From JAPHTQ01 sp050288165 (lineage in GTDB: Bacteria; Pseudomonadota; Gammaproteobacteria; Thiohalomonadales; Thiohalomonadaceae): a DNA stretch of 64,000 nt. The notes below the pieces were generated by a model. That model did no database searches. It was given only the letters and a program-made list of their open reading frames with translations, and was not told the DNA's origin. Made by a program: the position numbers and the translations under genes. The stretch's first letter is position 1. The number at the start of each line of letters is the position of its first letter. Shown piece by piece: positions 24,133-32,841 of the stretch. The stretch covers positions 1-64,000 of the forward strand of contig JBNKDG010000002.1 of NCBI GenBank assembly GCA_050288165.1, written 5' to 3'.

Positions 24133-24897
24133 CTATCCTTTCTGTTTGGGTATATTTCTCAGGGATACATTTAACTCTTGTTTTATTTTTACATGCTTTG
24201 AATCGGGAATAGCTAAGCTTATAGCTTTTCTTAAATTCTGCCGCGAAGCACCTTGCAGTTCTTTATGAAAAAAAGTCAGCAGAATTTCATTAATACCGAT
24301 TAGTGTATTTTTTTCACGACTGAGCCATGCGCCAAATTCATGCTCTGAAGGGATATTTAAACCCTTAACCAAACCAGATTTCGTCATTCTAAATGATTTT
24401 GCGGATCCGTGTACCGCCTTGGATAGAGTCGAGTATTCTCTTTTAATCATTGCTATACCCGAGATTTCGTCGTCGATATTTAAAAACGTTGGATGATTTG
24501 ATAGATATGTAAGAGACTCAGCACATCCAAGTTTATTCTTTCCTAATTCCCATAACTCCAATTCTACGGGGTGTTGATGGTAGTACAAGCCAAAAAGGAT
24601 ATTCTCTATGCAACTCCTTAATGACATTAGTGCTACACGCCAAGCACCTTGCCTAGCAAGAACATGAGACATAAGAACATCATTATGTGCTTCTTTGAAA
24701 AAAGCGCCGGCATCTTCGGTCATCAATTTATCTATTAATTCACTTCTCCATGCTCGTATCGACACAGATCTTCGGTAGCTGTCTTTATATCGATCTTTGT
24801 TTTTTTCTAACTCATTCATCGCGTCCTTAATGCCACTTGAACACGCCTCAAAGAATTCATTAAAATTCTCGTCTATTTCCGTAACGTAATTTTCCAT
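24133..24897 (-). CDS. Unknown helical protein, HEPN-like, last gene of the ParA cassette
   Basis: 254 residues, almost entirely helical, no signal peptide or membrane helix. The central part (ALMSLRSCIENILFGLYYHQHP, later REYSTLSKAVHGS) resembles HEPN-type folds, in which an Arg/Glu on one helix and an RxnH on another form a possible RNase site. I see the resemblance by eye only and cannot confirm it. Very AT-rich codon use compared with its neighbours. It starts 2 bases after the 130-aa gene with no Shine-Dalgarno, so translation is probably coupled. Function unknown. Confidence 0.8.
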   Translation of the reverse strand: MENYVTEIDENFNEFFEACSSGIKDAMNELEKNKDRYKDSYRRSVSIRAWRSELIDKLMTEDAGAFFKEAHNDVLMSHVLARQGAWRVALMSLRSCIENILFGLYYHQHPVELELWELGKNKLGCAESLTYLSNHPTFLNIDDEISGIAMIKREYSTLSKAVHGSAKSFRMTKSGLVKGLNIPSEHEFGAWLSREKNTLIGINEILLTFFHKELQGASRQNLRKAISLAIPDSKHVKIKQELNVSLRNIPKQKG

Positions 24898-24899
24898 AA

Positions 24900-25292
24900 T
24901 TATTTAAGTAAAATATTAAGTGCGTCGGTTAGCTCTGATGAAGCAGAAATTGGTTTTTTACTTTTCTTATGAACTAATCGTTCCCTCTCATTTGGGTTAT
25001 CTGCAAGATACTTAAGTAGCTTCCCAAAAATATCCCTGTTTGCGTCTCTTTGTCTTATTGGGATATCAAACCCAAACTCATCTATTAGTGTCAGCCACTG
25101 CTGTTTTCCAACATTGTTTAGGCCAACTAGCATAGAAAGTGCTTGCGGTATATCTTCATTGTTTACGTGCGCATTGTTGCTTGGTAGCTCAAAGCTGTTT
25201 CTTATATCAATATCTTCTAGTTCGACATTCGGCCCAGATTTCAAGATCTTTGCCATGGTAGATAAATGTTTTGCGAATTCGTGACTTTTCAT
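24900..25292 (-). CDS. Unknown 130-aa protein, middle gene of the ParA cassette
   Basis: 130 residues, hydrophilic, predicted helical, with a Lys-rich C-terminal part (RLVHKKSKKP). No recognised domain. Its ATG directly follows the TAA of the parA-like gene (no spacer), and it is AT-rich like the other two genes. A small helical partner encoded directly after a ParA ATPase often modulates that ATPase or links it to cargo; that is inference from position only. Confidence 0.75.
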   Translation of the reverse strand: MKSHEFAKHLSTMAKILKSGPNVELEDIDIRNSFELPSNNAHVNNEDIPQALSMLVGLNNVGKQQWLTLIDEFGFDIPIRQRDANRDIFGKLLKYLADNPNERERLVHKKSKKPISASSELTDALNILLK

Positions 25293-26099
25293 TTATACAC
25301 CCGCCCTCTTGATTATTTCGGAGCAAACGCTCGTGAATTCTTCTATTGCGGCGTTATCCATAGATTGAAATATAGACTGATGTGACTCGGCACTTTTACT
25401 GACGGCCACTCTTTCATGAATTAATGCCTTTATGACGTCGTTGCCGAACTGCTGTCGTAGAGCGGCTTCAGTTTCTTCGCGGTGTATTGCGGGTCTGCCA
25501 ACTCTTGAAATGATAATTCCAGCCTTTTGTAAGTCATGCTCTAGATCGCCACTAAATTCTTCAACGCGTTTAAGCAATAAGCCGACACCGATAGCTGAAA
25601 GAAAATCCAAGGAGACAGGTACAACATAGTGTGTGCTAAATGCAAGTGCATTTTGTGTTGGTATTGTTAGGTTGGGAGGGCAGTCACAAATCACTACATC
25701 ATAATCGTCAATTACATCTTTCAATGACTTCCTAAGTCTCGTCTCTCTAAAGCTGGCACCAGCAAGATCTAGATCAACTGTAAACAAATCTATATGAGAT
25801 GGAATTAAGTCCACATTTTTAAATACATTATGAATAATTACTTTTTCAGCACTTTTCTCTTTCTCTTCAGCAGATGTGTGTTGTCTTGCACCTAACAAAT
25901 CAGCAACTGTTCCTTTTTTCGTAGAGTGTTCTGTCCATTTGGTTACGCCTATTGTTGAAAATGTTGCGTTAGTTTGCGGATCTAAGTCAATCAATAGTGT
26001 CTTATGATTTTTTATGCCACAGTAGGCGGCAAGATTTACGGCCAATGCGGTCTTGCCGACCCCACCCTTGAGGTTTATACACGATATCACTTTTGTCAA
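25293..26099 (-). CDS. ParA/Soj-like P-loop ATPase
   Basis: 268 residues with the deviant Walker A KGGVGKTA at residues 11-18, the LIDLDPQTNAT motif and Walker B VVICDCPPNL, all typical of ParA/MinD ATPases. The start is TTG with AAGGAG seven bases upstream. There is no N-terminal helix-turn-helix. It leads a three-gene AT-rich cassette; no ParB or parS-like array is visible, which argues against a plain partition locus. ParA-like proteins also position membrane or defence complexes. Confidence 0.92.
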   Translation of the reverse strand: MTKVISCINLKGGVGKTALAVNLAAYCGIKNHKTLLIDLDPQTNATFSTIGVTKWTEHSTKKGTVADLLGARQHTSAEEKEKSAEKVIIHNVFKNVDLIPSHIDLFTVDLDLAGASFRETRLRKSLKDVIDDYDVVICDCPPNLTIPTQNALAFSTHYVVPVSLDFLSAIGVGLLLKRVEEFSGDLEHDLQKAGIIISRVGRPAIHREETEAALRQQFGNDVIKALIHERVAVSKSAESHQSIFQSMDNAAIEEFTSVCSEIIKRAGV

Positions 26100-26260
26100 A
26101 ACTCGCTCCTTGATGTATGTGTTATTATCGTATTAATCTGAGTGCTTAGGGTCAGTTCTTGCCTTTGATGTCTGAGGTTAGAACAAAAACTTTCTCGCAC
26201 CCACAGGTTATGCTTCTTTGGCTGCCCTCGAATATTTTGGGGGTAGCTCGCACTTCACGT

Positions 26261-26288
26261 CCGTGCCTTCCGTGTGTTCCGTGGCCAT
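26261..26288 (-). repeat. 9-bp-phased repeat, right copy flanking the ParA cassette
   Basis: Reads on the minus strand as atggccacggaa-cacacggaaggcacgga, inverted relative to the copy at 23953-23980 with only about three mismatches. It lies between the ParA promoter region and the pyrC stop. The rest of 26100-26295 shows no gene. Confidence 0.8.
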
Positions 26289-26295
26289 GTATTTA

Positions 26296-27327
26296 TTAAA
26301 CCAGTTTCCAAGCTACCTTTTCGCCCGCACGTAGTGGCACCAACTTCTCACCACCAAACTCATAACTTTCCGGCACCTCCCACGCTTCACGCTTCAGGGT
26401 GATGGTATCGCCATTACGCGGCAGGCCGTAGAAGTCGGCACCATGGAAGCTGGCAAACCCTTCCAGCTTGTCGAGCGCCCCGGCGCGATCGAATGCTTCG
26501 GCGTAGAGTTCGATGGCGGCGTGGGCGGAGTAGATCCCGGCGCAGCCGCAGGCACACTCTTTGGCGCTCTTCGCATGCGGCGCGCTGTCGGTGCCGAGGA
26601 AGAATTTCGGGTTGCCAGAGATAGCCATCTCCATCAGCACTTCACGGTGCGACTCGCGCTTCAGTACCGGCAGGCAGTAGTGGTGCGGACGAATGCCGCC
26701 AGCCAACAGTGCGTTGCGGTTGAGCAGCAGGTGTTGCGGGGTGATGGTGGCGCCGACCTTGTCACCGGCAGCGAGGACGAAGCGTGCCATCTCGGCGGTG
26801 GTGATGTGTTCCGCCACCACTTTTAGATCCGGGATACGTTCCAGCAGCGGTGCCAGCACCGTCTCCATAAAGACCCGTTCACGGTCGAAGATATCGACGC
26901 TGCTGTCGGTGACTTCGCCGTGGACCAGTAGCGGCATGCCGCATTCGGCCATGGCACGCAGGGTCGCCTCGGCTTTGCGGATATCGGTCAGGCCGGAGTC
27001 GGAGTTGGTGGTGGCCCCGGCGGGGTAGAGTTTGACCGCATAGACCGCGCCGCTCTCTTTGGCGCGGAGGATCTCTTCCGGCGGGGTGTTGTCGGTGAGG
27101 TAGATGGTCATCAGCGGCTGGAACTGGCTGCCGTTGGGTAGTGCCGCGACGATGCGTTCGCGATAGGCCAGTGCCTGTTCGGTGGTGGTGACGGGTGGGC
27201 GCAGGTTCGGCATCACGATGGCGCGGCCGAAACGTTCGGCGGTGTGCGCGACCACGGCTTTCATGGCGTCGCCGTCGCGGAGGTGAAGATGCCAGTCGTC
27301 AGGGCGGGTGAGGGTAATGGTATCCAC
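26296..27327 (-). CDS. pyrC: Dihydroorotase (class II)
   Basis: 343 residues from GTG 27327, giving a length close to E. coli PyrC; the frame stays open upstream but would then overlap the next gene's region. Zinc-site motifs: DWHLHLRDGD, KLYPAGATTN (carboxylated Lys), HGEVTD, EHITT and LGTDSAPHA. It closes carbamoyl-aspartate to dihydroorotate in pyrimidine synthesis. The start is not certain because no good Shine-Dalgarno precedes any candidate. Confidence 0.94.
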   Translation of the reverse strand: MDTITLTRPDDWHLHLRDGDAMKAVVAHTAERFGRAIVMPNLRPPVTTTEQALAYRERIVAALPNGSQFQPLMTIYLTDNTPPEEILRAKESGAVYAVKLYPAGATTNSDSGLTDIRKAEATLRAMAECGMPLLVHGEVTDSSVDIFDRERVFMETVLAPLLERIPDLKVVAEHITTAEMARFVLAAGDKVGATITPQHLLLNRNALLAGGIRPHHYCLPVLKRESHREVLMEMAISGNPKFFLGTDSAPHAKSAKECACGCAGIYSAHAAIELYAEAFDRAGALDKLEGFASFHGADFYGLPRNGDTITLKREAWEVPESYEFGGEKLVPLRAGEKVAWKLV

Positions 27328-27474
27328 AGTCTCGACCAGTAAGGGTGATGCGGCATTATGCCACAGGCGTTTGCGGAGCACAGCGAGGCCGGGTTTTGTG
27401 CCACTGCACGTTGTTTACCGACACAGATGGTTTACCATGGGGCAATCTTTGAGGCGGCAGCGGACCGTAATGGT

Positions 27475-29268
27475 ATGACAAAAGCAAACCAGGCAAAGAA
27501 GGGAAGCGCGGGACAGGAGCTGACTTTACAGCAGGTTCTGGACTGGCTGATTGAGGATGGCCGTATCCCGGCTGATGAAGCGGAGCAACTGGCCAGCCTG
27601 CAAAAGTTTGCCCTGAGCAAACGTCACCCGTTCAAGGTGATCGAGGAGTTCTACCGCGACGGCACCAAATCCGCTGCCAAAGAGATGACCCAGGAGGCAC
27701 TGACCCGCTGGTTGGGCGAGCGCCTCGGCCTGGAAGTGGTGACCATCAATCCGCTCAAGGTCAACGTCAGTCAGGTGACGCCGTTGATGTCGATGGCCTA
27801 TGCCAAAAACTTCTCCATCCTGCCGCTGGAGGTCAGCGGTGATCTGGTGACCATCGCCACCTGTCAGCCGCTGCTGACCGAGTGGGAGGCGGAACTGGAT
27901 CGGCTGCTGCACAAGCGCTTCAAACGGGTGCTTGCCACGCCGGATGCCATCGAACGCTATACCCTCGAATTTTTCAGTATCTCCAAGTCGGTGTTCGAGG
28001 CCCGTGAAGAGAAAGCCGGTCGTACCGGTGGCGGTATCCAGAATCTTGAACAGCTCATGGAGCTGGGCAAGACCGGCAAGCTGGATGCCAATGACCACCA
28101 CGTCGTCTCCATCGTCGACTGGCTGTTGCAATACGCCTTTGACCAGAGGGCCAGTGATATCCACCTCGAACCGCGCCGCGATACCGGCTATATCCGTTTC
28201 CGTATCGACGGCGTGATGCATCAGGTCTATGAACTGCCCCCCGCGGTGATGGCCGCCGTTTCCAGCAGGATCAAAATCCTCGGGCGGATGGATGTGGCGG
28301 AGAAGCGCCGTCCACAGGATGGCCGTATGAAGACCCGTACCCCGGATGGCGTGGAACTGGAACTGCGTCTCTCCACCATGCCGACCGCCTTCGGCGAGAA
28401 GATGGTGATGCGTATCTTTGACCCGGATGTGCTGGTCAAGGGCTTCGCCGAGATGGGTTTCTCTCACGCCGACGAGGAGTTGTGGAACGAACTGGTGCGT
28501 AAGCCCAACGGCATTATCCTGCTCACCGGCCCGACCGGTTCAGGTAAGACCACCACCCTCTATTCCACGCTGAAGATGCTGGCCAAGCCGGAGGTCAACG
28601 TCTGCACCGTGGAAGACCCAATCGAAATGGTCGATCCGGTACTCAACCAGATGCAGGTGCAGCATGCTATTGGCGTCGATTTCGCCTCCGGTATCCGCAC
28701 CCTGCTGCGTCAGGACCCGGACATCATTATGGTGGGCGAGATCCGCGACGGCGAAACCGCCGAGATGGCGGTGCAGGCGGCCCTCACCGGTCACCTGGTC
28801 TTCTCCTCGCTGCACACCAACGACGCCCCATCGGCGATCACCCGCCTGATGGACATCGGCGTGCAACCCTACATGATCAACTCGGTACTGCTGGCAGTGG
28901 TGGCGCAGCGCCTGGTGCGTAAGCTCTGCCCCCACTGCAAGGAGGAAGTGGAGTTTCCCGACGAGGAATGGAAGCAGCTCATCCACCCCTTCAAGTCGGA
29001 GAAGCCGAAGAAGATCTACCGCGCCGTCGGTTGTACCGACTGCCGCCATACCGGCTACAGCGGTCGCACCGGCATCTACGAAATGATGGTCTATTCACCC
29101 ACCATCCAGGGGATGGTGACCCGCGGCGCCAATATGCACGAACTACGCAAACAGGCCCTGAAAGAGGGGATGAAGGCATTACGTCTCGCCGGGCTGCAGA
29201 AGGTGGCCGACGGCGTGACCTCCATCGAAGAGGTGGTGCGGGTGACCCCGGTGGCATTGGACGAATAG
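27475..29268 (+). CDS. GspE/PilB-family secretion ATPase
   Basis: 597 residues from ATG 27475 (MTKANQAKKG). An N-terminal MshEN-like region (about 45-200) is followed by the ATPase core: Walker A GPTGSGKTTT, the Asp box TVEDPIE, Walker B IIMVGEIRDGETAE, the HLVFSSLHTNDAP His box and a zinc-binding CPHC/CTDC pair. It powers pseudopilus or type IV pilus assembly. No other T2SS or pilus genes are adjacent, so which machine it serves is unclear. Confidence 0.9.
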   Translation: MTKANQAKKGSAGQELTLQQVLDWLIEDGRIPADEAEQLASLQKFALSKRHPFKVIEEFYRDGTKSAAKEMTQEALTRWLGERLGLEVVTINPLKVNVSQVTPLMSMAYAKNFSILPLEVSGDLVTIATCQPLLTEWEAELDRLLHKRFKRVLATPDAIERYTLEFFSISKSVFEAREEKAGRTGGGIQNLEQLMELGKTGKLDANDHHVVSIVDWLLQYAFDQRASDIHLEPRRDTGYIRFRIDGVMHQVYELPPAVMAAVSSRIKILGRMDVAEKRRPQDGRMKTRTPDGVELELRLSTMPTAFGEKMVMRIFDPDVLVKGFAEMGFSHADEELWNELVRKPNGIILLTGPTGSGKTTTLYSTLKMLAKPEVNVCTVEDPIEMVDPVLNQMQVQHAIGVDFASGIRTLLRQDPDIIMVGEIRDGETAEMAVQAALTGHLVFSSLHTNDAPSAITRLMDIGVQPYMINSVLLAVVAQRLVRKLCPHCKEEVEFPDEEWKQLIHPFKSEKPKKIYRAVGCTDCRHTGYSGRTGIYEMMVYSPTIQGMVTRGANMHELRKQALKEGMKALRLAGLQKVADGVTSIEEVVRVTPVALDE

Positions 29269-29275
29269 AAGCATT

Positions 29276-29466
29276 CACCACGAAGTACACGAAGGCCACG
29301 AAGTATAAAGTGGCCCTGGCAATAGTGGATGCGGAGGAGATGCCAATATCCAGGGATAAGGATGGAAACCATGAAGGCAGGTATTACAGTGTGATGCACG
29401 GGATACCTGAGGAGCAAAGCCGTTACTGGCACGTTTCCTTCGTGCTCTTCGTGAACTTCGTGGTTG
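29276..29466. repeat. Inverted-repeat element with 9-bp-phased ends
   Basis: Left end 29276-29304 (ccacgaagt-acacgaagg-ccacgaag) and right end 29438-29466 are inverted copies, each built of CACGAAG units spaced 9 bases. They enclose ~130 bases without a convincing gene. The design is the same as the repeats flanking the ParA cassette (CACGGA there, CACGAAG here). It fills the gap between the GspE-like gene and the DUF3301-like gene. Confidence 0.65.
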
Positions 29467-29493
29467 ATCTTTATTATTGATAATCGGGAGCAA

Positions 29494-29841
29494 GTGTTGG
29501 AGTGGATTCTGGTGGCCCTGGGGATCATTGCCTGGGGCTGGTACAGCGGTACGGTGGCGAAAGAGGCGGCGGTGATGGCCGCGCGGCGCCTGTGCGAGCG
29601 TAACAACCAGCAGTTGCTGGACGAGACAGTGGCCCTGGACGGGATGCGTCCGCAACGTACCCCCAGCGGGCGGTTGGGGCTGCTGCGCCGCTATAGCTTT
29701 GAATTCAGCAGCGAAGGATATGAGCGTCGCTACGGCTGGATTGCCCTGCTGGCGGGGCGGGTAGTCGCGGCGGGACTTGATCTGGAGGAGGGGGCGCTGC
29801 ATGAGCAGCCCACGGATGAGCCTCCCAGCACACTTCACTGA
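29494..29841 (+). CDS. DUF3301-like small protein
   Basis: About 115 residues. GTG 29494 or TTG 29497 follows GGGAG; the frame upstream runs into the inverted-repeat element. One N-terminal membrane helix (WILVALGIIAWGWY) precedes a soluble part with RNNQQLLDETVAL and GRLGLLRRYSFEFSSEGYERR, which matches what I recall of DUF3301. Function unknown. It precedes the LysR gene by about 100 bases. Confidence 0.75.
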   Translation: MLEWILVALGIIAWGWYSGTVAKEAAVMAARRLCERNNQQLLDETVALDGMRPQRTPSGRLGLLRRYSFEFSSEGYERRYGWIALLAGRVVAAGLDLEEGALHEQPTDEPPSTLH

Positions 29842-29938
29842 TTGTCTATCTCCTTTGGGAAGATTGTCCCTCCCGGCAGATATAAAGTATGCTTGGCCCC
29901 CATAAATTGGATGAATCCCTAGCGGGTGGGAGATAGCC

Positions 29939-30841
29939 ATGGCAGATCGGCGACTACAGGTGTTCCATACTGTGGCGCGGTTGCTTAGTTTCACCAAAGC
30001 GGCCGAGTCACTCCATATGACCCAGCCAGCGGTAACCTTTCAGGTACGGCAGCTGGAAGAGTACTTCAATACCCGGTTGTTCGACCGGACCCACAATCGC
30101 ATCAGTCTGACCGATGCGGGGCAGCGTGTTTACGAATACGCCGACCGTATCTTCTCCCTCTATTCGGAAATGGAAAACTCGGTGCGTGACCTGACCGGTG
30201 AGGTCAGCGGCGTGCTGTTGATTGGCGCCAGTACCACCATCGCCGAATACATGCTCCCGGCGCTGCTCGGCGACTTCAAGGTCAAATATCCTGAGGTCTC
30301 CATCCGCCTGCAGGTGGCCAATACCGATGCCATCGTCTCTATGGTCGAGAACAACGTTATCGATCTGGGCGTGGTCGAAGCCCCGGTGGGTAACAAGAAT
30401 CTGGTAGTCGAGACCTGCCGGATGGACAAGATGGTCCTGATCGTCCCGCCCGGCCACGAACTGGCCAAGATGAAGAACGTGCCGATCATCGAACTGACCC
30501 GTTATCCCTATATCTGCCGTGAAGAGGGTTCCGGTACCCGCGAAGTGGTACTGGAGGCGCTGGTCGCCAGCGGTAGCCAGCCGCATGATCTCGATATCGT
30601 CATGGAGCTGGGTAGTCCCGAGGCGATCAAAGGGGCGGTCGAGGCCGGTATGGGGATATCCATTCTCTCCCGTGCCACCATCGAGAAGGAGCTGAAGCTG
30701 GGCACTCTGGTGGCGGTCAACCTCGATTTCCCGCTGGAGCGGCCCTTCTCCTTTGTCCACCAGAAGCAGAAATTCCGTCTGCGGGCGATGGAGAAGCTAC
30801 TCGATTTTGCCCGGCAATACTGTCAGGAACATCCGGGCTGA
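29939..30841 (+). CDS. LysR-family transcriptional regulator
   Basis: 300 residues: an N-terminal winged helix (LLSFTKAAESLHMTQPAVTFQVRQLEEYF) and a C-terminal periplasmic-binding-like effector domain from about residue 90 (GVLLIGASTTIAEYMLP). GGGAGATAGCC precedes the ATG. The sequence resembles CysB/CbbR-type regulators, but no target can be assigned. It is followed at 18 bases by an unknown gene and a transporter on the same strand. Confidence 0.92.
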   Translation: MADRRLQVFHTVARLLSFTKAAESLHMTQPAVTFQVRQLEEYFNTRLFDRTHNRISLTDAGQRVYEYADRIFSLYSEMENSVRDLTGEVSGVLLIGASTTIAEYMLPALLGDFKVKYPEVSIRLQVANTDAIVSMVENNVIDLGVVEAPVGNKNLVVETCRMDKMVLIVPPGHELAKMKNVPIIELTRYPYICREEGSGTREVVLEALVASGSQPHDLDIVMELGSPEAIKGAVEAGMGISILSRATIEKELKLGTLVAVNLDFPLERPFSFVHQKQKFRLRAMEKLLDFARQYCQEHPG

Positions 30842-30859
30842 TAACGTTACCCATCCCAT

Positions 30860-31228
30860 ATGTTGATCCCGCAAAGCAAGGACAAGCCGGAAAAAAGGCT
30901 GGCGCAGATCTATGCCCAGCTTGCCGAGGCAGAGCGCAAGACCCTGCTCGATTTCGCCGAATTCCTCGCCGCACGCAGTCAGTCAGACAAACCTGTTTCG
31001 CTGGAACCCAAACCGATCCCGCGTCCTGCGGAGGAGAACGTGGTGGCGGCATTGAAGCGGCTGCGCGAAACTTACCACATGCTCGATCACTCCAAGATGC
31101 TGAATGAAGCCAGCGCCCTGATGGCCCAGCACATGATGCAGGGACGTCCGGCGCAAGAGGTGATCGACGAGCTGGAGCAGATATTCCAGCGCGATTTCGA
31201 CAAGTTCCTGGAGCAGCACAGCAGCTAA
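30860..31228 (+). CDS. Unknown 122-aa helical protein
   Basis: Soluble, largely helical, no signal peptide, charged, with a Pro-rich linker (LEPKPIPRPAEEN) between two helical segments. I do not recognise it. Its stop overlaps the transporter start by one base (TAATG), so it is translated together with the AI-2E-family transporter. Confidence 0.8.
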   Translation: MLIPQSKDKPEKRLAQIYAQLAEAERKTLLDFAEFLAARSQSDKPVSLEPKPIPRPAEENVVAALKRLRETYHMLDHSKMLNEASALMAQHMMQGRPAQEVIDELEQIFQRDFDKFLEQHSS

Positions 31229-32301
31229 TGGAGATCATCAAGCAGTGGTTCCAGCGTTACTTTACCGACCCGCAGGCGGTGTTGCTGGCGGTGCTGCTGC
31301 TGTTCGGCTTCGGTATTGTGCTCACCATCGGCAAGATGCTGGCGCCGGTACTGGCCAGTATCGTCATCGCCTATCTGCTGGAGGGGCTGGTCGGTGCACT
31401 GGAACGGCGCGGCTATGCGCGTTTCCATGTCTTCCTGCTGGTCTACCTGCTTTTCATCACCTTCCTGCTGTTCCTGCTCTTCGCCGTGGTGCCGCTGCTG
31501 TGGGGCCAGGCGGCGGAGTTTGCCCGTGAACTCCCTAACTATGTACACAAGGGGCAGGATGCGTTGATGCGTTTGCCAGAGAGTTACAGCTTTATCTCCG
31601 AGGCGCAGGTTATGGAGCTGTTTGATCTGTTATCCCGCGAGGTGACCGCGCAGGGCCACCGCCTGTTGTCGTTCTCGCTCTCCTCTATTCCCGGCGCGAT
31701 CACCCTGCTGGTCTACCTGATCCTGGTACCGCTGCTGGTGTTCTTCTTTCTCAAGGACAAGGTGCGTCTGACAGGCTGGTTGACCTCATTCCTGCCCAAC
31801 GAACATCAACTGGTTTCCCAGGTGTGGCGCGAGGTGGATCAACAACTGGGTAACTACGTGCGTGGCAAGTTCTGGGAGATCCTGATCGTCGGCGTGGCGA
31901 CCTTCGTGGTGTTCTTCTTTATGCACCTGAAATACTCGATCCTGCTGGCGGTGCTGGTGGGGCTGTCGGTAGTGGTGCCCTACATCGGTGCGGCGGCGGT
32001 CACCGTGCCGGTGGCAGTGGTCGCTTACTTCCAGTGGGGCTGGGGTGCCGACTTCGCCTGGTTGATGGTCGCCTACGGTATTGTCCAGGCACTGGACGGT
32101 AATGTGCTGGTGCCGCTGCTCTTCTCCGAGGTGGTCAATCTTCACCCGGTGGCGATCATCGTGGCGATTCTGGTGTTCGGGGGCTTATGGGGATTCTGGG
32201 GGGTGTTTTTCGCTATTCCGCTGGCGACCCTGTTCAGCGCCATCCTCAGCGCCTGGCCGCGACCGGGAAAACAGACCGCCGAGGTCAGTGCGGGCGGATA
32301 A
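31228..32301 (+). CDS. AI-2E family transporter (PerM/YdgG-like)
   Basis: 357 residues with about eight membrane helices in the typical order: an N-terminal pair, a long soluble stretch (about 100-145), then the C-terminal bundle with VVPYIGAAAVTVPVAVVAYF and ALDGNVLVPLLFSEVVNLHPV, diagnostic of this family. Members export small molecules or act as ion antiporters; quorum-signal export applies only to TqsA. Its 3' end overlaps the convergent NTF2-like gene by 17 bp. Confidence 0.9.
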   Translation: MEIIKQWFQRYFTDPQAVLLAVLLLFGFGIVLTIGKMLAPVLASIVIAYLLEGLVGALERRGYARFHVFLLVYLLFITFLLFLLFAVVPLLWGQAAEFARELPNYVHKGQDALMRLPESYSFISEAQVMELFDLLSREVTAQGHRLLSFSLSSIPGAITLLVYLILVPLLVFFFLKDKVRLTGWLTSFLPNEHQLVSQVWREVDQQLGNYVRGKFWEILIVGVATFVVFFFMHLKYSILLAVLVGLSVVVPYIGAAAVTVPVAVVAYFQWGWGADFAWLMVAYGIVQALDGNVLVPLLFSEVVNLHPVAIIVAILVFGGLWGFWGVFFAIPLATLFSAILSAWPRPGKQTAEVSAGG

Positions 32302-32680
32302 TCTCGTCGTAACGCTCGTAGCGCACACGCCACCTGCCGTCAGGCTCTTTCTGCAACATCACATCCTTGTTGGCGACAATCGATTTACCGTTATGGGACT
32401 GCATCGTCTCCTGCACGCTAAAGACAATCTGATCGTCTTTGGCGTTGATGATCGCGCGTAGTTGGTAACCGAGGTGGCGCAGCAACATACCGTTGAATTC
32501 GTTGAAGCGACGCAGCTTCCAGCCGTCGTAATCGATAGTCCCGGCACTGGGGATACCGACCACTTTCACATCGCGTGAAACCAGTTGCATGTGGGCTGGT
32601 AGATCGTGTTCGGCCGCTGTTCGGCTGAGTTCTTTCAGCCAGGCGAGGGCAATAACTTCGGCTTCCTGGAGGCTTGGCAC
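32285..32680 (-). CDS. SnoaL/NTF2-like protein
   Basis: 131 residues from a GTG start with a weak ribosome site. The pattern (N-terminal helices with WLKELSRTAAEHDLPAHM, then strands VQETMQSHNGKSIVANKDVMLQ and GRWRVRYERYDEI) fits the NTF2 fold. Role unknown. It is convergent with the transporter gene and overlaps its last 17 bases. Confidence 0.65.
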   Translation of the reverse strand: MPSLQEAEVIALAWLKELSRTAAEHDLPAHMQLVSRDVKVVGIPSAGTIDYDGWKLRRFNEFNGMLLRHLGYQLRAIINAKDDQIVFSVQETMQSHNGKSIVANKDVMLQKEPDGRWRVRYERYDEIIRPH

Positions 32681-32841
32681 TTTCGTATCCGCAAATACGC
32701 ATAAAGAAAGTGGATATTAACGGGGCGGCGCCGGGACTACAACAATTCGTGCTCTACCGTGATCGCCTATGCTTTGCATTCCGGTGGGTTATCCCCATTA
32801 CAAAAACGGGTCCACCGTAGTGGCCGAACAGGGGGAAGGTA

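Noticed and set aside
24133..26099. Plasmid or prophage remnant
   Set aside because: No integrase, replication, tail, capsid or ParB-like gene is visible; only three genes are present.
27358..27474. Longer N-terminus for the GspE/PilB-like ATPase
   Set aside because: The extra residues overlap the pyrC promoter and start region and look non-coding; ATG 27475 opens on a normal lysine-rich N-terminus.
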